From an uncultured Anaerolineae bacterium (GTDB lineage: Bacteria; Chloroflexota; Anaerolineae; Anaerolineales; UBA4823), in the NCBI GenBank assembly GCA_937129505.1, contig CAKZNJ010000194.1, forward strand, positions 1 to 7,552: DNA of 7,552 bases, written 5' to 3'. Position 1 is the first letter of the stretch; each line of letters starts with the position of its first letter. Shown here piece by piece: positions 1-5,756 of this stretch. Below the pieces are notes generated by a model, which had not been told where the DNA came from, made no database searches, and worked only from the letters and a program-made list of their open reading frames with translations. Both the position numbers and the translations under genes were made by a program.

Positions 1-948
1 GAAAATCATTTGACCGATAGCTTTGGGCGAGGGGTCAGGGGTGAAGGCAACGAACCCCTTGGAAGAATAGCAGCCTATGCCTGGGGAGAGGACTATCATT
101 TGGTACTCCGCCAGCGGATGGAACGCCTGGTGCAGCAAATTCAGCACAAACTCGGACGAACCTTCTCATACCGTTGTTTTACCGACAGCGCGCCGATTCT
201 GGAGCGGGAACTCGCCCAAAGGGCTGGCTTGGGATGGATCGGCAAGAATACCTGTCTGATTCATCCTCGCCTTGGCTCTTACCTCTTCCTCGCTGAAATT
301 TTTACCGACCTACCCCTTCCCCCTGATCAGCCATTTCTCGCTGACCGCTGTGGCACCTGCCAGCGATGTATCCAAGCCTGCCCAACCCACTGTATCTTGC
401 CTGACCGCACCTTAGACGCCCGGCGTTGTATTTCTTATTTGACCATCGAACATCGTAGCGCCATTCCTGTTGATCTGCGCCCTTCTTTAGGAGATTGGGT
501 ATTTGGCTGTGATATCTGTCAGCAAGTCTGCCCCTGGAATCGGCGCGCCCTCCCAACTCCCTTTATTCCCGAATTTCTGCCCCTGCCTGAGCGTGTTTGG
601 CTTTCACTCGCCGAGGTGCTGCAGATGAGCAGAGAGCAATTCAAGCACACCTTTCAGCATCGTCCCCTTTCGCGCTCCAAGTGGCAGGGTTTAAGCCGCA
701 ACAGCGCGGTCGTGCTAGGAAACTTAGCCCGTTCAAAGCGGGTTTCTCCAAAATCAAGCTTAGGATATCTAGATAAGCTCTTGCAAAACCATCCAGACGG
801 CTTGGTGCGACAGCATTTAGCTTGGAGCCTTGCCCAAGTGGATCATCCTGAAGTACCCCAAATTCTGCAAAAACATGCCCAACAGGAAAGTGAGCCCTTG
901 GTCAAAGCGGAGATCGAAGCTTTGCTTGATTTAGCTATGCGCCGCTAA
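1..948 (+). CDS. queG: Epoxyqueuosine reductase QueG (5' end outside window)
   Basis: Reduces epoxyqueuosine to queuosine at the wobble base of tRNAs for Asp, Asn, His and Tyr, using cobalamin and two [4Fe-4S] clusters in the cytoplasm. The frame is open from base 1. The first possible start is a TTG at 10, but homology begins mid-protein (YAWGEDYH matches the family's YALGRDYH region), so roughly 80-100 N-terminal residues lie upstream of the window. Numbering from the TTG codon, the DSAPILER motif is at 59-66 (its Asp is the family's proposed catalytic acid), followed by AGLGWIGKN at 72-80. The ferredoxin-like part has C114-x2-C117-x2-C120-x3-C124-P, then C140, and C167-x2-C170-x3-C174-P. 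DARRCISYLTIE (136-147) is also typical. Residues from about 220 on form the helical HEAT-like C-terminal domain. It ends 17 bases before the CapA-like gene. Nothing suggests it is broken. QueG rather than QueH is certain from the motifs. Confidence 0.96.
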   Translation, partial: ENHLTDSFGRGVRGEGNEPLGRIAAYAWGEDYHLVLRQRMERLVQQIQHKLGRTFSYRCFTDSAPILERELAQRAGLGWIGKNTCLIHPRLGSYLFLAEIFTDLPLPPDQPFLADRCGTCQRCIQACPTHCILPDRTLDARRCISYLTIEHRSAIPVDLRPSLGDWVFGCDICQQVCPWNRRALPTPFIPEFLPLPERVWLSLAEVLQMSREQFKHTFQHRPLSRSKWQGLSRNSAVVLGNLARSKRVSPKSSLGYLDKLLQNHPDGLVRQHLAWSLAQVDHPEVPQILQKHAQQESEPLVKAEIEALLDLAMRR

Positions 949-965
949 GGAGAGTTTTACAGCCA

Positions 966-2132
966 ATGGCTCGACGATATTTTCTCTACCGCCTAGCCAT
1001 CATCTTCCTCTTGGTAGCTTGTTCCTCATTGCCTGAACACCGACCTACCTCTGCGCCTCAGATCAGGGTTCCTTCAATTGTTCCCTCCCCCTCACCACAC
1101 TTCCAAACGGCCGAGGTTTCCAGCCAAGCGGCAAAGGTTGTTTCTGCCACCCCCAAACCCACGATGCCTTTACCGCCCTCCCCAACCTCTGTGCCTGTGA
1201 CTACTTTACTCTTCACGGGCAATATTGTCCCTGCCCGTTGTGTGCAAGCAGCGATTGATGTTTCCCAAAATTACAACTATCCCTACGAAGAAGTACGCCA
1301 TATCATTCAATCCGCCGACCTAGCTATCGGTGTCCTAAACGCCACTCTGAGTAACATTGCGCCGCGAACCGGCTGCATTCCTACCTTTGTTTTGGTTGGG
1401 GATCCGCGCAATGCCGATGCCCTCGCCGAAGCAGGCTTTGATGTGATGAACGTTGCTACCAATCACATCAAGGACTGCGGCTTGACTTCTTGTGGCGATC
1501 AAGCTTTCTTTGAGACGCTAGCCAATTTGGAACGAGTTGGCATCTTGACGGTTGGCGCTGGCGAAAACGAAGCCGACGCCTTACAACCATTGGTGCTGAC
1601 CGTCAATGGTGTCCGTTTTGGATTGGTTGCATTAAGCCATCATGAACAGGGTGGTGTGTTTGCCGAGGTTGAGAAAGCAGGCGTTGCGCGATTAAGTGAC
1701 GAGAATATTTATCGGGCAATGGAACTCGTTCGGCCGCAGGCAGATGTGGTGATCTTTATGCCCCATTGGGGACCCGAAGATCAATCAAAACCGACTTGGG
1801 TTCAACGTGGCTTAGCCCAAACGATCGTGGCTGCCGGCGCCGACCTCGTGGTCGGCAATCACACCCATGTTGTCCAAGGCTATCAGGTGCTTGATGGGGT
1901 GATGGTCTTTTACGGATTGGGAAACTTTGTCTTTGATCAGGACCTCAATGATCACCAGCAGGCTGTCATCTTATTGGTTCGCTTTCAAGGGACGAACTTG
2001 CTCGATTTCGCTTTTGTTCCCACCCGTGTAGACGAGGATGGTCGCGTCCATTTAGCTAAGGATGCAGAGGCCGAGGAAATCCTGCAACGTATTGAGTCTG
2101 CAAGTCAGGGGTTGACTGAGAATGCAGATTAA
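966..2132 (+). CDS. CapA-family (PGA_cap) calcineurin-like lipoprotein
   Basis: A 388-residue protein of the CapA/PGA_cap family, a calcineurin-like metallophosphatase fold first known from poly-gamma-glutamate capsule synthesis; the substrate here is unknown. The start is ATG 966 with AAGGAG at 947-952 overlapping the queG stop, so the two genes are probably co-transcribed. The N-terminus is a lipoprotein signal: RR at 3-4, a hydrophobic stretch, then LVAC at 16-19. A Pro/Ser/Thr-rich linker covers about 22-78, and the catalytic domain about 79-360. Family motifs seen: TNHIKDCG (165-172), PHWG (266-269), GNHTH (297-301) and YGLGNFVFDQ (316-325). Two motifs differ from the usual pattern: the first, normally GD, reads GN (85-86), and the usual NLE-type motif reads NAT (125-127). 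Four cysteines (92, 137, 171, 176) lie in the exported domain and could form disulfides. No pgsB/pgsC-like gene is nearby, so a capsule role is unsupported. Family call is firm; activity is uncertain. Confidence 0.9.
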   Translation: MARRYFLYRLAIIFLLVACSSLPEHRPTSAPQIRVPSIVPSPSPHFQTAEVSSQAAKVVSATPKPTMPLPPSPTSVPVTTLLFTGNIVPARCVQAAIDVSQNYNYPYEEVRHIIQSADLAIGVLNATLSNIAPRTGCIPTFVLVGDPRNADALAEAGFDVMNVATNHIKDCGLTSCGDQAFFETLANLERVGILTVGAGENEADALQPLVLTVNGVRFGLVALSHHEQGGVFAEVEKAGVARLSDENIYRAMELVRPQADVVIFMPHWGPEDQSKPTWVQRGLAQTIVAAGADLVVGNHTHVVQGYQVLDGVMVFYGLGNFVFDQDLNDHQQAVILLVRFQGTNLLDFAFVPTRVDEDGRVHLAKDAEAEEILQRIESASQGLTENAD

Positions 2133-2155
2133 TGGGGGCGAAAGGTAAGAACCGT

Positions 2156-2671
2156 TCAGCCGCCTGCTGCGACGCGGGCAATCGCCGTTAGCAGAAGCAC
2201 AAATAGGCTCAACACCCAGTTGACTCGAATCCAAAATAGTTCACTGCGATAAAGGCCCAGTGATTCCTCGGCGGTCTGACCCTGGGCGCGCAACCAGGCT
2301 AGACGATTCAAATGGGGGAAAATGCCCCAAGTGAGCCAGGCGCTGGCCGCTGTCATCAGGCCAAAGAAAAGGTGTTTGATAAAAATCGCCACCGACCAAG
2401 GATTGTGGATGACCAGAAACCCTTCATATTGTGGACTAACGCTCATTTGGAACAGACCCGTCCCCAGCAACGTTATTAAGCACAACCATGCTATGGGATT
2501 AAAGCGGCGTCGAAAGCGGTCTAGGAAGACAGCGTAAACGCTTGGTTCAAGGGTGCGCTGAGCAGTGGGCAGTAGGAGCAAGGCGCTGATGGTTAAGCCA
2601 CCGATCCAAACAACTGTGGCGGTCAAATGCAAAAAATAAATCAGAGAAAGGCTCCAAAATAGGTCACTCAT
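2156..2671 (-). CDS. CopD-domain integral membrane protein
   Basis: A 171-residue membrane protein resembling the CopD domain (PF05425) found in copper-resistance protein CopD and related small membrane proteins. The signature HLTATVVWIGGL occupies 15-26 at the start of the first helix. Four membrane segments are visible at about 8-35, 58-78, 92-117 and 147-168. Histidines at 15 and 100 lie in or next to membrane helices, as in the family. The known family roles are copper uptake or unclear, and no copC, copA or other copper gene is in the window, so the function is only a domain-based guess. A TAG stop lies in frame two codons upstream of ATG 2671, so the start cannot be earlier unless it is a non-ATG codon within that gap. 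No purine-rich Shine-Dalgarno site precedes it. The gene converges on the CapA-like gene with 23 bases between stops, and is divergent from the putative glycosidase gene. Confidence 0.82.
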   Translation of the reverse strand: MSDLFWSLSLIYFLHLTATVVWIGGLTISALLLLPTAQRTLEPSVYAVFLDRFRRRFNPIAWLCLITLLGTGLFQMSVSPQYEGFLVIHNPWSVAIFIKHLFFGLMTAASAWLTWGIFPHLNRLAWLRAQGQTAEESLGLYRSELFWIRVNWVLSLFVLLLTAIARVAAGG

Positions 2672-2732
2672 CGTCTATGTGAGGTGAGAAGCCAGCAGAA
2701 AACATGTACAACCAATGACCCGGTGTATCCAT

Positions 2733-2761
2733 AGTATAGCAAAAGCCTTCTGCATTGAAAA
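2733..2761 (-). promoter_or_regulatory. Candidate sigma70-type promoter of the CopD-domain gene
   Basis: Read on the minus strand, TTTTCA (2761-2756) and TATACT (2738-2733) are separated by 17 bases, matching the -35 and -10 consensus at 4 of 6 and 5 of 6 positions. Transcription would begin near 2726, giving a leader of about 55 bases before ATG 2671. The call is by hexamer match only. Confidence 0.45.
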
Positions 2762-2856
2762 GAACTTCACGGGGAAAGAATCAATTTTAATGTTCTTAAA
2801 TAATAATTGTGATAAACTAAATTCTGGTAAAGATTATTGCAATTATAACATTTTAC

Positions 2857-2863
2857 GAAGGAG
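2857..2863 (+). promoter_or_regulatory. Shine-Dalgarno site fixing the glycosidase start at 2871
   Basis: GAAGGAG ends seven bases before ATG 2871, and that ATG is followed directly by a signal-peptide-like sequence. This rules in 2871 over the in-frame ATG at 2715. The upstream extension is AT-rich, gives a Cys/Asn/Lys-rich peptide with no domain look, and would run through the promoter of the divergent CopD-domain gene. Confidence 0.85.
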
Positions 2864-2870
2864 AGTTAGA

Positions 2871-4415
2871 ATGAAGGATGCGAAAGTCGCTACTTGGTTT
2901 TTGGCTCTTATCCTGCTGAGCACACTGATCGTTCCTGTTCACCGCTCACAAAGCAAATGGGATGCTCACGAGAATTCAGCGCGCCTTATCTCATCACAAA
3001 AATCCACTCTCAGACCGGCAGAAGATCATTCAGCATGGCTGCCGCTGATCCTAAAAACATCAGCAATGCGTTTTCCCATTGGGGCAGTTTTTTATGGTAA
3101 TTTTCGTCACCCTGACTCTTATATTTCGCTGGAGGAAGCTGCCCGCTATGATCTGATTGTCACCAGTCGTTCGGCAAGCTACGCTGGCTGGAGAAGCGGG
3201 CCTTCTCAGAAGGATGCCTTCCTGCGTCTAAAAGCGCTCAATCCTAAGCTCAAGATCATGGTGTACCAGATGGGACCGGGACAATATATCGAGTCCGACT
3301 GGGGTAAAGTTGGTGATGGATTGGATTGGGTCAAGGCAAACCACGGCAAAAATGCTTCTGATCGTTGGCTCAGCCTAGGGGTTTCCACAGGTGAATACCT
3401 GCGCGCTTTACCTTACCCAGTGGAACGGGCAATGCATCTAGGCAATCGCAATTGGCAGGATTACTGGAATGCCCGCACGGTACAGGATTTCTTTACCGCC
3501 GGGCAGCCCAATTACCTCGCCGGAGCAGACGGTATTTTCGCAGATGGCATGCAACCTAGTGTCCATTGGAGCAACAAATGGTGTCCTGAAAGCAAACTCT
3601 TCTTCCCTCAAGGAAGCACAATCCCCTATTGTGGAGATACTCAGAATAGCGCCGTAGACCATCCCGATTTTTACTATCAAGGTGGGACGTACAATACGGC
3701 GCGGTGGTACAGCGATCTGGTGTCCTTTCTCGATCGTGCAGTGCCTTATTGGAGAGAGAGAAATCTGCTGTTTGGTTTAAATGCTTGGATTGTCGTTGAG
3801 ACCTCAACCCAACCCTATCGCAGGGACCTGAATCGCATCCAGCCTTTCCTCGTTATGGATGAATATAGTTTTTACGGCGATTCGTCGGGCAATGCTCCGA
3901 CGGTCACCCAGTGGGAGCGCGCCTTAGCCAACTTGCGTGACGCACAGGGCTATCGCTTGTTTTCAATGAACCGCTTCATCACGAGTTGCAGTCAACAGGG
4001 CTTAGACCGCTTGGATTGCAAGAATCGGGCGGGGGCGAGCGGTTGGGATGTGTTATGGTTCAGCTTGATGAGTTTTTTGCTCGGCTATAATTTTGATCTA
4101 GAGAATCCCAATGGCTATTTCGCTTTTTCAGCCTGGGGCTATCAGGATCAATACGTATATCCCGAATACGATCGGCTGCCGGACATAGGAGCGCCTTTGA
4201 GCGAGGCGAGAAAAGAAGCCAATGGGTTGTGGCTTCGTCCTTTTGAGAGAGGGTTGATCGCCGTAAACATAACCGACCAAGAGATTCAATACCACCTTGC
4301 TCGGCAGGCTCGAGTGTTGGGGCACACAAACTTTCTTGATCCGAGCAGTGTTCCTGCAACCAGTCAGCTTGTGCTTCCTGCGGGACGTGGGGCTTTGCTT
4401 ATCTACACGGAATAA
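2871..4415 (+). CDS. Secreted putative glycoside hydrolase (GHL15-like, TIM barrel)
   Basis: A 514-residue exported protein. The N-terminus MKDAKVATWFLALILLSTLIVPV is a basic start plus a hydrophobic stretch (8-23); no clear AxA cleavage site follows, so it could be a cleaved signal or a membrane anchor. A linker with WLPLILK (56-62) precedes the catalytic part. From about 66 on it looks like a putative TIM-barrel glycosidase of the GHL15 type: GAVFYGNF (71-78), AARYDLIVTSR (90-100), LKALNPKLKIMVYQ (120-133), ADGIFADG (219-226) and VMDEYSFYG (328-336). Asp225 and Glu331 (or Asp330) sit where barrel glycosidases carry acidic catalytic residues; this assignment is inferred. The end (about 440-514) contains LWLRPFERGLIAVNIT (453-468) and a final LPAGRGALLIY strand, like the small beta domain that closes many such enzymes. 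The substrate is unknown. It is transcribed alone; the 200-base gap before it is AT-rich but I see no convincing -35/-10 pair. Confidence 0.72.
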   Translation: MKDAKVATWFLALILLSTLIVPVHRSQSKWDAHENSARLISSQKSTLRPAEDHSAWLPLILKTSAMRFPIGAVFYGNFRHPDSYISLEEAARYDLIVTSRSASYAGWRSGPSQKDAFLRLKALNPKLKIMVYQMGPGQYIESDWGKVGDGLDWVKANHGKNASDRWLSLGVSTGEYLRALPYPVERAMHLGNRNWQDYWNARTVQDFFTAGQPNYLAGADGIFADGMQPSVHWSNKWCPESKLFFPQGSTIPYCGDTQNSAVDHPDFYYQGGTYNTARWYSDLVSFLDRAVPYWRERNLLFGLNAWIVVETSTQPYRRDLNRIQPFLVMDEYSFYGDSSGNAPTVTQWERALANLRDAQGYRLFSMNRFITSCSQQGLDRLDCKNRAGASGWDVLWFSLMSFLLGYNFDLENPNGYFAFSAWGYQDQYVYPEYDRLPDIGAPLSEARKEANGLWLRPFERGLIAVNITDQEIQYHLARQARVLGHTNFLDPSSVPATSQLVLPAGRGALLIYTE

Positions 4416-4430
4416 CGGAAGGGAACTGCG

Positions 4431-4446
4431 CAGGCGTCCTCGCCTG
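4431..4446. repeat. Short perfect hairpin after the glycosidase gene
   Basis: CAGGCG-TCCT-CGCCTG forms a six-pair GC-rich stem with a four-base loop, beginning 16 bases after the stop at 4415. No T-run follows, so it is not a classic intrinsic terminator, although it could help stop or stabilise the transcript. It is also part of the larger duplicated segment that follows. Confidence 0.5.
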
Positions 4447-4559
4447 TTCTGCGATGGTTAGTAGCAGAAGGAACGTCCCTCTTTGCTAGGGGCAGGGCAG
4501 GCATTCTTCACCGATGAACAGGCGAGATTCTGCGTTCGTGAAGGACCATCCCTGCGAGG
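4440..4559. repeat. Degenerate duplicated/inverted segment between convergent genes
   Basis: TCGCCTGTTC (4440-4449) and GAACAGGCGA (4516-4525) are a perfect 10-bp inverted pair separated by 66 bases. In addition, TTCTGCG recurs at 4447-4453 and 4528-4534, and AAGGA..TCCCT recurs at 4468-4480 and 4541-4553. Together these look like two decayed copies of one repeat, about 75-80 bases apart. The whole gap 4416-4627 has no credible open reading frame or RNA gene. The repeat family is not recognised. Confidence 0.45.
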
Positions 4560-4627
4560 AAAAAGTGCATGGTTTGGCTCAGAAGAGCTCTGAACACTCC
4601 TCGCTGGACAAACATCGGGGGCTTGAA

Positions 4628-5590
4628 TCAATAATTTTGCATTAAGTCCATTCCACTATAGAGATGAGCAACCTCCTCAGCGTATCCATTGAACATTAAG
4701 GTGGGGCGGCGGCCGCTTTCTCCGATGCGTCGTTCGGTTGCCTGTGACCAACGCGGATGGGGCTTTTGCGGGTTTACATTGGAATAAAAGCCGTATTCAT
4801 CGGGAGCGATCAGGTTCCAAAAGGTCGCTGGTTGCGTTTCCGTCAATTCGATTTTGACGATAGCTTTGGCGCTCTTGAAACCGTACTTCCAAGGCACGAC
4901 CAACCGCAAGGGAGCACCGTTTTGGTTAGGCAACATTTCTCCATACAAGCCGCTGGCTAAGATGGTGAGCGGATGGAGAGCTTCATCCAAGCGCAGCCCC
5001 TCTCGGTAAGGCCAGGGATAAAAGCTGGATCTCATGCCGGGCATTTCTTCGGGGCGAGAAACGGAAAGGAAGCTTACATAACGGGCGGAACTCAAGGGTT
5101 CGACATCGTTCAACAATTTTGAAAGGGGGAAACCTAGCCATGGAATCACCATGGACCATCCCTCGACACAGCGTAGGCGGTAGATGCGTTCCTCCTGAGG
5201 ATACTTCCTCAGCAACTCTTCGATGTCAAATACCTGCGGTTTGGCAACCAGCCCACTGACCTCAATAGTCCATGGCCGCGTTTGAAAATCCTTGGCAAGG
5301 CGGGCGACAGCTTCTTTATCGGTTGAAAATTCGTAATAGTTGTTGTAGTTGGTGATAGCTTCATAAGGGGTCAAGGGATCGCCGTATTCATCCTGACCTG
5401 GCTGCGGCGTTACTCGAAGCGGCGGCGTAGCAGTGGATATTGGACGATCCGCAAGGCTACAGGCTGCCAAAAGGGCGGCAGCCGCACCGACTGCGCCTAA
5501 CTTTAGAAACTCCCGCCGTCTTAAATATAGACTTCGAGGAGTGATTTCAGACGAACGAATGGGGATGCTCTTCCATACTGAAATTTTCAT
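4628..5590 (-). CDS. msrP: Protein-methionine-sulfoxide reductase catalytic subunit MsrP (YedY), Tat signal with lipobox
   Basis: A molybdopterin oxidoreductase of the sulfite-oxidase fold that repairs oxidised methionines in extracytoplasmic proteins. The 320 residues match MsrP over nearly the whole length: LTPYEAITNYNNYYEFST (73-90), PQEERIYRLRCVEGWSM (131-147) with Cys141 as the expected molybdenum ligand, PWLGFPLSKLL (150-160), EGLRLDEALHPLT (197-209), NQNGAPLRLVVPWKYGFK (222-239), APDEYGFYSNVNP (262-274), HPRWSQATER (278-287) and the C-terminal FNGYAEEVAHLYSGMDL. The Tat motif RRREFLK is at 24-30, followed by a hydrophobic Ala-rich stretch ending in LAAC (41-44), so it may be a Tat-exported lipoprotein; the E. 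coli protein is a soluble periplasmic one. Start ATG 5590 has GGAGAGG at 5602-5596. In many bacteria the heme membrane partner msrQ follows; here the next 212 bases downstream hold no gene, so msrQ is not adjacent. The family call is very secure. Confidence 0.96.
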   Translation of the reverse strand: MKISVWKSIPIRSSEITPRSLYLRRREFLKLGAVGAAAALLAACSLADRPISTATPPLRVTPQPGQDEYGDPLTPYEAITNYNNYYEFSTDKEAVARLAKDFQTRPWTIEVSGLVAKPQVFDIEELLRKYPQEERIYRLRCVEGWSMVIPWLGFPLSKLLNDVEPLSSARYVSFLSVSRPEEMPGMRSSFYPWPYREGLRLDEALHPLTILASGLYGEMLPNQNGAPLRLVVPWKYGFKSAKAIVKIELTETQPATFWNLIAPDEYGFYSNVNPQKPHPRWSQATERRIGESGRRPTLMFNGYAEEVAHLYSGMDLMQNY

Positions 5591-5625
5591 CTGAACCTCT
5601 CCATCTAGCTATCACTTAAAACTCA

Positions 5626-5654
5626 ATTATGTCTATCATACTCAGATTTGTCTA
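5626..5654 (-). promoter_or_regulatory. Candidate sigma70-type promoter of msrP
   Basis: On the minus strand TAGACA (5654-5649) and CATAAT (5631-5626) are separated by exactly 17 bases, each matching the consensus at 5 of 6 positions. Transcription would begin near 5619, leaving a leader of about 28 bases that contains the GGAGAGG ribosome site. This is the best promoter match in the window. Confidence 0.65.
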
Positions 5655-5741
5655 AATAGGAAGTTAATCTTTCATCAGAATCGTGCTTGAAATTCCCTCA
5701 TCTTCCTGTTTGAAAGCCTTTTCCGATTTGTCGTTTGCGTT

Positions 5742-5756
5742 CATAATTGAATTATG
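5742..5756 (+). promoter_or_regulatory. Perfect 15-bp palindrome overlapping -10-like box and start codon of the GH36 gene
   Basis: CATAATT-G-AATTATG has two exact 7-base arms around one central base. Its left end is a CATAAT -10-like box and its right end is the ATG start codon itself. There is no Shine-Dalgarno site before the ATG, and a -10 at 5742-5747 would start transcription at about the ATG, so a leaderless mRNA is plausible. The -35 region at the right distance is poor (TTTTCC at 5719-5724), which would fit a regulated promoter. An operator role is inference only. Confidence 0.4.

Noticed and set aside
10..12. TTG at 10 as the true start of queG
   Set aside because: The frame stays open to base 1 and the visible protein lacks the conserved N-terminal part of QueG, so the start lies outside the window.
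302..556. Minus-strand open frame inside queG
   Set aside because: It lies wholly opposite a strongly conserved gene and its translation has no domain or signal features.
2133..2155. Shared bidirectional terminator between the CapA-like and CopD-domain genes
   Set aside because: The 23 bases contain no stem longer than three or four pairs and no T-run.
2715..2870. N-terminal 52-residue extension of the putative glycosidase from ATG 2715
   Set aside because: The stretch is AT-rich with a low-complexity, Cys/Asn-rich translation, overlaps the divergent promoter, and a strong GAAGGAG plus signal peptide define the start at 2871.
4060..4359. Two overlapping minus-strand open frames opposite the 3' end of the glycosidase gene
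   Set aside because: Both are antisense to conserved coding sequence, lack ribosome sites and have compositionally odd translations.
2156..5590. The CopD-domain protein as a substitute electron donor for MsrP
   Set aside because: It has four helices and membrane histidines, but it is a separate, distant transcription unit and CopD domains are not known to be MsrQ-like, so the link is not supported.
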